A stretch of 26,841 nt of DNA from contig JANYDM010000134.1 of the NCBI GenBank assembly GCA_025363575.1, positions 1 to 26,841 of the forward strand, written 5' to 3'. How positions within the stretch are numbered: the first letter of the stretch is position 1; each line of letters opens with the position of its first letter. Shown here piece by piece: positions 18,677-26,703 of this stretch. The position numbers and the translations under genes are program-made. The DNA is from Betaproteobacteria bacterium (lineage in GTDB: Bacteria; Pseudomonadota; Gammaproteobacteria; Burkholderiales; SG8-41). The notes beneath the pieces were generated by a model. That model had not been told where the DNA came from and ran no database searches. It saw only the letters and a list, made by a program, of their open reading frames with translations.

Positions 18677-20128
18677 CTATAAGTCGCGCCGGCTATTTTT
18701 GTTTTCGCGCCGCGCCTCGTCGTCCAGCCTGCGCAATTCGCGCAGCCGCGCATCGACGCTCGACTGCTGGTAAAAATCCCCGTCGCCGCTGGATTGCGCG
18801 AGCCCCAGTTGCTCGATCGCGGCGCGCAGATTGCCCATGCGGTAATAGGCCTCTGCCGAAGCCCGGTGCTGGGACAATCGCTTGCCGAGCGCGGCGTAAC
18901 ACTTTGCCTGCAATTCGTACATGCGATAGTCGGACACCGAATACTGCAGCCGGCTTTCGACCAGTTTCAGCGCTTCGGCGGGCTGCCGGCTGGCGAGCAA
19001 CAGATCGGCATAGTCATATACCAGCGCACGGTAGCCGGGATGGCCTCTCAGCGCGTCACGATAAGTCTGCAATGCCGTCACGGTGTCCCCGCTCGCCACA
19101 TAGTAGCGCGCAGCGAGCGTTTCGACGGGCGGGCTGTCTGGCAGAGACTGGCGCAAGACCTGCAACTCCTTGCCTGCGCGCGCGTAAGACTTGTTGCGCA
19201 CCAACGCCGTTACGAGACCGTAGCGGCTCGCCGCCTCGCTCAGGTATTTGCGTTCGCCCAGGCTCTCTTCGAAGAACACCAGCGCTTCCCTGGGATTGCC
19301 CTGCCCCGCCCTGAGCTTGGCGCGCATCAGCTGGAAATCGAGGCTGTCCGGGACCTGGCGGTACGGCAGCTCCTGCGCGCGGTTCTGCATGTCCGCGATA
19401 CGTTCGTAAGTCAGCGGGTGAGTGCGCAGATAAGCCGGCGCCTTCGTTTCGTAAAACCGCGTCGCGCGCTGCATGCGCTCGAAAAACAACGCCATGGCAT
19501 GCGCGTCGAATCCCGCTTTTTCAAGCACCTGAAAACCGACGCGGTCGGCCTCGCGCTCGTGATCGCGCGTGTAATTAAGCGCTGACTGAATGGATGTCGC
19601 GCCTGCCGCCGCTATAGCGGCCTGGGATAAATCCGGGCTGGCACGCGCAGCGAGCACCGCGACCGCCAGTGCCGCGAGGGACATGACTGTCGACTGCTTT
19701 TGCGCGGCGAGCATCCGCGCCATATGGCGCTGCGTGACGTGCGCCACCTCATGCGATACGACGCCCGCGAGTTCCGATTCGCTCTGGGCGGTCAAAATCA
19801 GGCCGGAATTGATGCCGACAAAACCGCCCGGCAGCGCGAATGCATTGACCTGCGGATCCATGATAAGAAAGAAATTGAACTCCTGGCGCGAATCCGCGCT
19901 GACGGCGACCAGTTTGTAACCGAGCGAATTCAGGTAATCGGTTATCTCCGCATCGTCCGCATAGCTCGGGTCGGCGCGAATTTCGCGCATGATGCTCTCG
20001 CCGAGACGGCGCTCCATCTGCGGTGACATCTCGCTCTGGGAAACATCGCCAAGATCGGGCAGCCCCTGCCCCAGCGCAGCAGACGCAGCGCACGAAAGCA
20101 GCGCCATTAGTTTCAGGAATTGTTTCAC
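18677..20128 (-). CDS. bepA: BepA/YfgC-like M48 metalloprotease with TPR repeats
   Basis: Periplasmic zinc protease and chaperone for outer-membrane protein assembly, including LptD. 483 residues. Signal sequence MKQFLKLMALLSCAASAALG; M48 protease domain about 45-260 with HEVAH at 126-130 and the third ligand Glu in the EREAD segment near 191-195; and a C-terminal TPR region about 300-470. The length and two-domain layout are those of BepA. Start GTG at 20128 gives the signal sequence directly; a -10-like TATCAT sits 7-12 bases upstream without a good -35. The name is by family; other M48-TPR paralogues exist. Confidence 0.9.
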   Translation of the reverse strand: MKQFLKLMALLSCAASAALGQGLPDLGDVSQSEMSPQMERRLGESIMREIRADPSYADDAEITDYLNSLGYKLVAVSADSRQEFNFFLIMDPQVNAFALPGGFVGINSGLILTAQSESELAGVVSHEVAHVTQRHMARMLAAQKQSTVMSLAALAVAVLAARASPDLSQAAIAAAGATSIQSALNYTRDHEREADRVGFQVLEKAGFDAHAMALFFERMQRATRFYETKAPAYLRTHPLTYERIADMQNRAQELPYRQVPDSLDFQLMRAKLRAGQGNPREALVFFEESLGERKYLSEAASRYGLVTALVRNKSYARAGKELQVLRQSLPDSPPVETLAARYYVASGDTVTALQTYRDALRGHPGYRALVYDYADLLLASRQPAEALKLVESRLQYSVSDYRMYELQAKCYAALGKRLSQHRASAEAYYRMGNLRAAIEQLGLAQSSGDGDFYQQSSVDARLRELRRLDDEARRENKNSRRDL

Positions 20129-20187
20129 CCGGCTATGATAATCGGAATCTACCGAAGTTCATCGTATGCCGCGCTGCCGGCGGCGCG

Positions 20188-21573
20188 CTATCCAGAGGCG
20201 GCGGGCGGCGCAAAACCAGGCAACAGGTAGCGGGTTACGCGATATTCCTGGAATCGGTAGTCGTACGGGTTGCCGATATGCCAGATTGCGGTGCCGGCGA
20301 TTGCGGCTATCGGCGCCACGCGCGGCGATGTATCGAAACGCTCCATCATTTTCAGCACGCAATAGAGCGCCAGCTGGTCAAGGTGCCAGAACAGTTTCCC
20401 GCGCCCGACGAAGTGCCGGATGAAATTTGCGACGGCCGAAAAATAACGGCATGCTTGCGGCGTGTTTTTCACGATCACCGCATTGGCGACAATGTCCAGC
20501 CATGGCGAGTCGAGCGGATAGCGGAACACCAGCCCAAGATCGCAGTCATCGACGCAGCCGAGCACCGGCTCCAGGGGCGCCTCGAAAACTGTGTCGATGT
20601 CGAAGCAGGCGATGGTCTTTTGATGCTGCGCCAGCAGTGCACCCATCCGCAAAAACCGCGCGCAGCTGTAGAACGTGCGCCGCAGATTGAAATCCGGCTC
20701 CTCATCGACAGGTGCGTATTCGTACGTCACCGCCACATTGCGTATGGCAACCTTTGCGATCAATGTCTCAATGTATGCGGCGAACGGCGCGTCCGGATCC
20801 AGCACATGCAGGTGCAGCAGCTTGCCGCGGGCGGCATTTTGCGCGAAGGAATTGACGAAGGTAGTGCCATACTTGTAAAAATACCGGACGTCGCAACATG
20901 CGAAAATCACGGCGTCGTACGCCTCGCCCGGACCGGCAGGGCGCAGAACGACGAACTCATCGCTCTGCGCGCCCGTTGCTGGCAGCGAGAGTTGCTGCCA
21001 GGAAGCGCGGCCGAAATTGACGAGGCCGCAATGACGGAATTCCGGCGATAGCCGTGCCGCCATGCTGAAAAAGTGTTCGGCGTCCTCATACTTTTCAAGT
21101 CCCGTCAGGATGCATCCATAGCGAGCTGCAACCAGTGCCGAGCCCTGCGCATGCTTTTCGGCCGCGCGAACGCAAGCAAGGGCCTCCTCCAGGCGATGTT
21201 GACCCTGCAGGATCGCGGCCTTGAGCAGTTGCACTTCGACATTGTTCGCACTAATGGCATCGATCTTTTCGATATGGCCCCATGCCTCCTCCAGCCGTCC
21301 TACCCGCCACAAGCAGTCGGCGAGATCCATGAGTGCGACGGGATTGGGATCGATCCGGACCGACTGTTCGAGCAGCGGAATCGCGGCCTCGATCTGCAGG
21401 CTCTTCTTGGTAATCAGTCCCAGCAGCATCAGCGCCGCCGCGTTCGCCGGCTCAGCGCGCAACTTCTCGTCGCACAGCACGCGAGTGGTGTCGAAATCAC
21501 CCGTGCTGTATGCAGCAAACGCGTCTTCCATCGCGCCCGTGCCCACAACGCTTCCAGGATCTTTGGCGCTCAT
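20188..21573 (-). CDS. TPR protein with glycosyltransferase-like C-terminal domain
   Basis: 461 residues in two parts. The N-terminal part (about 15-180) is helical with TPR-like repeats (AALMLLGLITKKSLQIEAAI, VALMDLADCLWRVGRLEEAW). The C-terminal part (about 215-455) has an alpha/beta pattern of a nucleotide-sugar-dependent glycosyltransferase, with a DxD-type motif DID at 325-327 in TIACFDIDTVFEAPLEP. TPR plus glycosyltransferase pairs often act on surface proteins or glycans, but no substrate is evident. Start ATG at 21573; ATG at 21531 (residue 15) is an alternative. Divergent from moaC. No neighbouring glycan cluster is seen. Confidence 0.7.
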   Translation of the reverse strand: MSAKDPGSVVGTGAMEDAFAAYSTGDFDTTRVLCDEKLRAEPANAAALMLLGLITKKSLQIEAAIPLLEQSVRIDPNPVALMDLADCLWRVGRLEEAWGHIEKIDAISANNVEVQLLKAAILQGQHRLEEALACVRAAEKHAQGSALVAARYGCILTGLEKYEDAEHFFSMAARLSPEFRHCGLVNFGRASWQQLSLPATGAQSDEFVVLRPAGPGEAYDAVIFACCDVRYFYKYGTTFVNSFAQNAARGKLLHLHVLDPDAPFAAYIETLIAKVAIRNVAVTYEYAPVDEEPDFNLRRTFYSCARFLRMGALLAQHQKTIACFDIDTVFEAPLEPVLGCVDDCDLGLVFRYPLDSPWLDIVANAVIVKNTPQACRYFSAVANFIRHFVGRGKLFWHLDQLALYCVLKMMERFDTSPRVAPIAAIAGTAIWHIGNPYDYRFQEYRVTRYLLPGFAPPAASG

Positions 21574-21600
21574 ATCAGCCGCGGGCGCCGCAGATTGGTA

Positions 21601-21629
21601 CGAACACTGGGTTCATGGTGTTTTATACT
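21601..21629 (+). promoter_or_regulatory. Candidate moaC promoter
   Basis: -10 TATACT (21624-21629, 5 of 6) preceded at 17 bases by CGAACA (21601-21606, 3 of 6). Start near 21636, about 59 bases before the moaC ATG. Confidence 0.4.
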
Positions 21630-21694
21630 GGCAAGTTGCGGCATCAGTCCGCCATGATTCTACAGTAGCCAACCGCTTGGCACGGAGGCAATGA

Positions 21695-22180
21695 ATGAAG
21701 AAGCTAACGCATTTCAACGGGCGCGGCGAAGCGCATATGGTCGATGTTGGCGCCAAAGAGGAGACGCATCGGGTCGCGCGCGCAGGCGGCCGCATCGTTA
21801 TGCAGCCGGCCACGCTTGCAATGATTGCCGCCGGCACCGCAAAAAAAGGCGACGTGCTGGGCATCGCGCGCATTGCGGCCATTCAGGGCGCCAAGCGCGC
21901 CTCGGATCTCATTCCCCTCGCGCATCCGCTGGGACTGACGCGTGTGTCCGTAGAATTCGCGATCGACACCAAAAGCAAAGCCGTGTCATGCATGGCGCAG
22001 GCAGAAACGCGGGGCCGCACCGGCGTCGAGATGGAAGCGCTGACTGCCGTCACGGCTGGACTGCTTACGATCTACGACATGTGCAAAGCGGCAGACCGCA
22101 GTATGCGCATTGACGACGTCTGCCTGCTCGAGAAAAAAGGCGGCAAGTCGGGCCACTGGCTGCGCAAGGCCGCGAAATAA
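21695..22180 (+). CDS. moaC: Cyclic pyranopterin monophosphate synthase MoaC
   Basis: Converts the cyclised GTP intermediate made by MoaA into cyclic pyranopterin monophosphate, an early step of molybdenum cofactor synthesis. The 161 residues are the normal length. Typical motifs: [16 protein letters not shown] near the N-terminus, [12 protein letters not shown] in the middle, and [26 protein letters not shown] toward the C-terminus, the last with active-site residues. Of two overlapping ATGs (21691 and 21695) only 21695 is in frame; GGAGG at 21684-21688 is well placed. Stands just upstream of the sox genes; a link through Mo enzymes such as sulfite dehydrogenase is possible but not shown. 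Confidence 0.96.
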   Translation: MKKLTHFNGRGEAHMVDVGAKEETHRVARAGGRIVMQPATLAMIAAGTAKKGDVLGIARIAAIQGAKRASDLIPLAHPLGLTRVSVEFAIDTKSKAVSCMAQAETRGRTGVEMEALTAVTAGLLTIYDMCKAADRSMRIDDVCLLEKKGGKSGHWLRKAAK

Positions 22181-22244
22181 GCGGCGCGACGAGCGCCGCG
22201 TCACATCACGTCAAGTTATCCGGGCAAACGCGAAGAAAACTGCG

Positions 22245-22273
22245 TGGACAGTCCCTCCGAATATGGCTAGCAT
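22245..22273 (+). promoter_or_regulatory. Predicted promoter of the sox operon
   Basis: -35 TGGACA (22245-22250, 5 of 6), spacer 17, -10 TAGCAT (22268-22273, 4 of 6), in the 163-base gap between moaC and soxY. Start near 22280, about 64 bases before soxY. No clear operator repeat was found around it. Confidence 0.5.
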
Positions 22274-22343
22274 GTGCGTCCGCCCACCCCGGGCCCGGCA
22301 GCCATCACGGACCGGCAATGCTGCAGCATCCGAAGGAGCAGTC

Positions 22344-22814
22344 ATGCAACACTTGCGCAGAACATTTCTAAAGACAATCGGGGCTTGCGCGCCGCTGATT
22401 ATCGCCGCGGGCGCCGGCTTCCTGCGCACGGCTGACGCGCTTGCCGCCGTATGGAATAAAACAGGGTTCGAAGCGAAAGCAGCTGGCGACGCGCTCAAGT
22501 CGCTGGGCACGGCCGCCCCGCAAGCAAGCAAGGACATCACGCTGACGGCGCCCGACATTGCGGAGAACGGGGCCCAGGTACCGGTGACCGTAACGAGCAA
22601 GATCCCGAACACGCAGAGCATTTCAATCGTCGTCGAGAAGAACCCGTTCCCGCTTACCAGCACTTTCGACTTCGCGAATGGCGCGGATAGCTACGTCTCG
22701 ACCAAGCTCAAGATGGGCCAGACGTCCAACATCACCGCCGTGGTAAAGGCGGACGGCAAATTTTTTTCCGCGAGCAAGGAAGTCAAGGTAACGATAGGCG
22801 GCTGCGGCGGCTAG
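22344..22814 (+). CDS. soxY: Thiosulfate carrier protein SoxY
   Basis: Periplasmic carrier that holds the sulfur substrate covalently during Sox oxidation, as a complex with SoxZ. 156 residues. Twin-arginine-type signal (RRTFLKTIGACAPLIIAAGA), exported folded with SoxZ, which has no signal of its own. The swinging C-terminal motif GGCGG (152-156) carries the substrate Cys154. The frame is open upstream to 22110, but ATG at 22344 has AGGAG at 22334-22338 and begins the signal. First gene of soxY-Z-XA-B. Confidence 0.97.
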   Translation: MQHLRRTFLKTIGACAPLIIAAGAGFLRTADALAAVWNKTGFEAKAAGDALKSLGTAAPQASKDITLTAPDIAENGAQVPVTVTSKIPNTQSISIVVEKNPFPLTSTFDFANGADSYVSTKLKMGQTSNITAVVKADGKFFSASKEVKVTIGGCGG

Positions 22815-22848
22815 CGGCGGCGGCGCATACACAGCAGAGGATAAACAT

Positions 22849-23166
22849 ATGGCTGAACCGATGAAAATCCGCGCCCGGATGGAAGGCGACTCCGCCGACG
22901 TCAAGGTGCTGATGAGTCATCCGATGGAAACCGGGCAGCGCAAGAATGAGAAAGGCGAGCTCGTGCCGGTGCATTTCATTCAAAGCGTGACTGCGACCTT
23001 TAACGGCAAGATCGTTCTCGACGCGCAATGGAGCCAGGCCATCGCGCGCAACCCATTTCTGGGATTTCGCGTTAAAGGCGCCAAAGCAGGCGACAAGATT
23101 ACGGTCAGCTGGATCGATACCACCGGCGACAAAGGCAGCATCGATACCATCGTCAGCGCGTCTTGA
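22849..23166 (+). CDS. soxZ: Sulfur oxidation protein SoxZ
   Basis: Partner of SoxY in the periplasmic substrate-carrier heterodimer. 105 residues, the usual size, with the immunoglobulin-like pattern KIRARMEGDSADVKVLMSHP, then ARNPFLGFRVKGAKAGDKIT and VSWIDTTGDKGSIDT. No signal peptide, as expected because it leaves the cytoplasm bound to SoxY. ATG at 22849 with AGAGGA upstream, 34 bases after soxY. Confidence 0.97.
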   Translation: MAEPMKIRARMEGDSADVKVLMSHPMETGQRKNEKGELVPVHFIQSVTATFNGKIVLDAQWSQAIARNPFLGFRVKGAKAGDKITVSWIDTTGDKGSIDTIVSAS

Positions 23167-23224
23167 GCAGCGTGCGACTGTTCGCGGACGGGTTGCGCTG
23201 CCGGTTGGATACGGGACGAACCTC

Positions 23225-24508
23225 ATGACGAAGACCGCATTGTCCGCAGTTGCATTGCCGTTGCTCCTGCAAGTAGCGGCGTTAGCAGCCGCCCTCACGG
23301 CTTTTGCCGTCAGCGCGGCGCCGAATGCAGCCCCCCTTGACCTGAAAAAGCCCACAGCAGCGCAGCCCTGGCAGCGCTACAAAGTGGATTCGCAGGGCTC
23401 GGCCTGGCCGCAGACCGACTGGCGGACCTTCGATAACCTTGCGACGCGGGGCGTGTCGCCACCTGTAGTGCCCGCTCCCGGATTCTCGTTGCCGGTGCAA
23501 GGCGACGCGGATCGCGGCCGCGCGCTCGCCTATGACCGCGCACGCGGCGGCAGCTGCGTCGTCTGTCACATCATGGGCGAGACGACCCCCGCGCAGCCCG
23601 GCAATGTCGGGCCTGACCTGTCGACAATAGGCGCGAGCCGGGACGATCGATACCTGTTCAACTATGTATACGATGCGCGCATCTACAATCCCAACAGTAT
23701 CATGCCGCCATGGGGCGCCTACCAGTTGTACCGGCTGGACGAGGTACGCGATCTCGTCGCTTTTCTAAAAACACTCAAAGAGCCATACGTGCTGACCGAC
23801 AAGAACGAAAATCCGAACACGCGGGCTGCGCCGGTGGAGTCCCGCGACAACCTCGACCCCACGGAGAACCCGGCTATATTCGGACTCGATCATGGCAAGG
23901 ATGTTTTCGCGCGCAACGGCCCTGCCGGCAAGGCATGCTCGTCATGCCATGCCGCCCCCGAAAGGGCCTTCAAGAGCTGGGCGGCGCGCATGCCGCGCTA
24001 TGAGCCGCGCCTGAAGCGCGTTCTGGGCGTCGAAGAATTCATCACGCGGCACGCGCGCGCGACGACCGGCGACGACATGCTCATGCAGGGCGCCGACAAC
24101 ATCGGTTTGTCGATCTATCTGCATAATCTGGCGAATGGCGCGCCGATAAGCCCGGACCTGTCGAGCGCCGGCGCAAAACAGGCAATGAGGAATGGCGAAG
24201 CCCTGATGAGGCGCAAAGTCGGCCAGCTCAACATGGCGTGCATCGATTGCCATACGCGCGAACGGCATGCCGGAAAATGGGTGCGCGGCCAGTATCTGGT
24301 CGAATCGAAGGGCACCACCGCGCATTTTCCGACCTGGCGCACCAGCCGCGGCGACATCTGGGACATCCGCAAACGGTTTCAATGGTGCAATGTATCCGTG
24401 CGTGCCAACGAATTGCCGCCTGACGCCAGGGAATACGGCGACATAGAACTGGCGCTTGCCGCGATCAACAGGGGCGAGAAAATAAACTCGCCCGGTATCC
24501 GCCATTAA
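23225..24508 (+). CDS. soxXA: Fused SoxX-SoxA c-type cytochrome (three haem sites)
   Basis: SoxAX oxidatively joins thiosulfate to SoxY and passes the electrons to cytochromes. It is normally two proteins; here one uninterrupted 427-residue frame holds both. Sec signal at 1-31 (cut near AVSAA). SoxX part about 85-187: haem site CVVCH at 111-115 and probable axial Met160 in NSIMPPWG. Linker about 188-215. SoxA part about 216-427: two haem sites, CSSCH at 238-242 and CIDCH at 339-343, and the active-site cysteine Cys388 in CNVSVRANELPP. SoxA has no signal of its own. No separate soxX or soxA is in the window. ATG at 23225; soxZ ends 58 bases before. All key residues are present, so it should work. 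Confidence 0.95.
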   Translation: MTKTALSAVALPLLLQVAALAAALTAFAVSAAPNAAPLDLKKPTAAQPWQRYKVDSQGSAWPQTDWRTFDNLATRGVSPPVVPAPGFSLPVQGDADRGRALAYDRARGGSCVVCHIMGETTPAQPGNVGPDLSTIGASRDDRYLFNYVYDARIYNPNSIMPPWGAYQLYRLDEVRDLVAFLKTLKEPYVLTDKNENPNTRAAPVESRDNLDPTENPAIFGLDHGKDVFARNGPAGKACSSCHAAPERAFKSWAARMPRYEPRLKRVLGVEEFITRHARATTGDDMLMQGADNIGLSIYLHNLANGAPISPDLSSAGAKQAMRNGEALMRRKVGQLNMACIDCHTRERHAGKWVRGQYLVESKGTTAHFPTWRTSRGDIWDIRKRFQWCNVSVRANELPPDAREYGDIELALAAINRGEKINSPGIRH

Positions 24509-24568
24509 TACGCGCGGCGCTGCACTTTTGCGCCCACACGCCGCAGCGAACCAGGCCGCAGTAGTCCA

Positions 24569-26290
24569 ATGTCGATGACGCGCCGAGAGTTTCTGCACAC
24601 GCTCGCCGTTGCAGCGGCAGCGGGGTTTCCGCTGGACAATGACGCGCGCGCCGCCGCCATCAACGGCTACTACGACCTGCACAATTTCGGCAACAACGTG
24701 ACATTGATGCACTTTACCGACTGTCATGCACAACTATTGCCGTCTTATTTTCGCGAGCCCGATACAAACATCGGGGTCGCGGGCATGGCCGGCAGGCCGC
24801 CCCACCTGGTCGGCGAAGCGTTGCTCAAGCAATATCATATCAGCGCGAATTCGCGGCTCGCGCATGCGTTCACTCACCTTGACTACGTAAATGGCGCGCG
24901 CACGTACGGCCGCATCGGCGGCTTCGCCCACCTCGCCGCCCTCGTAAAAAGGGTGCGTGCGCAACGTCCCGGCGCGCTGCTGCTCGATGGCGGCGACACC
25001 TGGCAGGGTTCGGCCACGGCGCTGTGGACGCGCGGCGAAGACATGGTGCAGGCCGCGAAGCTGCTTGGGGTCGATATCATGACCGGGCATTGGGAGTTCA
25101 CGCTGGGCGCCGAACGCGTCAGGGAACTGGTCGACGTGCAACTGAAAGGAAGCATAGAATTTCTCGCCCAGAATATCGCAACCGCCGATTTCGGCGATCC
25201 CGTTTTTACGCCGTGGGTCATGCGCGAGATCAATCGCGTGCCGGTCGCCATTATCGGTCAGGCCTTTCCCTATACGCCGATCGCTCACCCGCGTCACTTT
25301 GTGGCGGACTGGACGTTTGGAATCCAGGAGGAAAAGCTGCAGAAAACCGTGGATGCCGCCATCGCCCGCGGCGCGCACGCGGTGATCCTCCTTTCGCACA
25401 ACGGTATCGACGTCGACCTGAAGCTCGCCGGCCGCATCAGCGGTATCGATGCGATACTCGGCGGGCACACGCACGACGCCGTGGCCGAACCGGTCATCGT
25501 GAAAAACCGCGGCGGCACGACCCTGGTGACGAATGCCGGTTGCAACGGGAAGTTTCTGGCGGTGCTCGATCTCGACGTCAAGGGCCGCCAGGTCGTAGGT
25601 TACCAATACCGGTTGATGCCGGTTTTTTCATCGCTGCTGGAACCCGACAAGAGCATGGCGGAATTAATCACCAGAATCCGCGCGCCATACGAGCAGCAAC
25701 TCGGCGAAAAGCTCGCGCACAGCGAAGCTCTGCTCTACCGGCGCGGCAATTTCAACGGCACGTTCGACCAGGTCATTCTTGATGCTTTGATGGAAGTGAG
25801 CGGTGCAGAAATCGCGTTTTCGCCGGGCTTTCGCTGGGGCACGGCAGTATTGCCGGACGAGCCGATCACGTTTGAGGACGTGATGAATCAGACCGCAATC
25901 ACTTACCCCTATGCCACCCTCAGCGAAGTGAGCGGCGAAACAATTAAAAGCATACTTGAAGATATTTGCGACAACCTGTTCAACCCCGACCCTTATCTCC
26001 AGCAGGGCGGCGACATGGTGCGCGTGGGCGGTCTGCAATACACGTGCAATCCGACCCTCGCGATCGGCAGCCGCATCACCAATATGACACTGCGTGGCGC
26101 GCCGCTGGAAGCGGGCAAGCAGTACAAGGTCGCGGGCTGGGCACCGGTTGCGGAAGGCGCCAGCGGACAGCCGGTATGGGAAATCGTCGCGGCCTATTTG
26201 CGTCAGATGAAACTAGTACGCCCGCCGCGGCTCAATTTACCGACGTTGTCGGGTGTCGGCGGCAATCCGGGACTTGCCGACCGGAACTGA
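24569..26290 (+). CDS. soxB: Thiosulfohydrolase SoxB
   Basis: Periplasmic dimanganese enzyme that hydrolyses the terminal sulfonate from SoxY-bound thiosulfate, releasing sulfate. 573 residues. Twin-arginine signal MTRREFLHTLAVAAAAGFPL; metallophosphatase domain with metal ligands Asp51 and His53 in FTDCHAQL, Asp140 and GGDTWQGS (141-148), GHWEFT (173-178) and GGHTHDA; then the 5'-nucleotidase-type C-terminal domain with FNGTFDQVILDALMEVSGAE and QTAITYPYATLSEVSGE. ATG at 24569 or 24575; neither has a strong ribosome site. 60 bases after soxXA and last sox gene here; soxC and soxD are absent from the window. Confidence 0.97.
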   Translation: MSMTRREFLHTLAVAAAAGFPLDNDARAAAINGYYDLHNFGNNVTLMHFTDCHAQLLPSYFREPDTNIGVAGMAGRPPHLVGEALLKQYHISANSRLAHAFTHLDYVNGARTYGRIGGFAHLAALVKRVRAQRPGALLLDGGDTWQGSATALWTRGEDMVQAAKLLGVDIMTGHWEFTLGAERVRELVDVQLKGSIEFLAQNIATADFGDPVFTPWVMREINRVPVAIIGQAFPYTPIAHPRHFVADWTFGIQEEKLQKTVDAAIARGAHAVILLSHNGIDVDLKLAGRISGIDAILGGHTHDAVAEPVIVKNRGGTTLVTNAGCNGKFLAVLDLDVKGRQVVGYQYRLMPVFSSLLEPDKSMAELITRIRAPYEQQLGEKLAHSEALLYRRGNFNGTFDQVILDALMEVSGAEIAFSPGFRWGTAVLPDEPITFEDVMNQTAITYPYATLSEVSGETIKSILEDICDNLFNPDPYLQQGGDMVRVGGLQYTCNPTLAIGSRITNMTLRGAPLEAGKQYKVAGWAPVAEGASGQPVWEIVAAYLRQMKLVRPPRLNLPTLSGVGGNPGLADRN

Positions 26291-26310
26291 CCTTCCCGCG
26301 TCACCAGCGG

Positions 26311-26703
26311 CTAGTGACGGCATTCGGACTGCAGATATCTCCACAAGGCACTGCCGCCACCGCCGGCGGAGCACTGCCAAACTATGCGTCGAGCGCTAAG
26401 TGACGGCGTCAGCATTACGGTTACATTGGTGCCAACGCTGGCTGAACTGCCGTACACCCCGATGGTGCCGTCGTCTGACACGGAGCCACCGGACACGCGG
26501 CCGCCGGAAAGCACTGTCAAACCTTTTCCGGCACTGGCCATGGTTCCATCTGATACGCCTTTTTCAGTGATACCTATGCGGAAACTGCTCGCGGTTAGCA
26601 GGAGTTCCGACACTTTTGCGCGTATCGTGTAATCGTTGTAAGCAGGCAACGCTACTGCCGCGAGGATACCGATGATGGCAACCACTATCATCAGTTCAAT
26701 CAA
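26311..26703 (-). pseudogene. pilA: Type IV pilin major subunit, 5' end missing
   Basis: About 130 codons. They begin with the hydrophobic core of the pilin N-terminus, [20 protein letters not shown], followed by [15 protein letters not shown] and ending in the pilin-like disulfide region ([11 protein letters not shown], then SECRH). The leader and its processing site (the usual K-G-F-T-L-I-E) are gone: upstream of the Leu codon (TTG at 26703) the frame has CGG GCA TAA on the gene strand, read outward. The remaining part cannot be a functional prepilin because the prepilin peptidase site is missing. The break coincides with the edge of an apparent insertion sequence. Convergent to soxB, 20 bases apart. 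Confidence 0.8.

Noticed and set aside
20129..20187. Promoter for bepA from TATCAT at 20135-20140
   Set aside because: No acceptable -35 at 16-18 bases, and the start point would fall on the start codon.
20023..21051. 342-codon open frame on the plus strand
   Set aside because: Antisense to the TPR-glycosyltransferase gene and the start of bepA; no motif.
22110..22343. Longer N-terminus for SoxY
   Set aside because: It overlaps moaC in another frame, and the signal peptide and ribosome site place the start at 22344.
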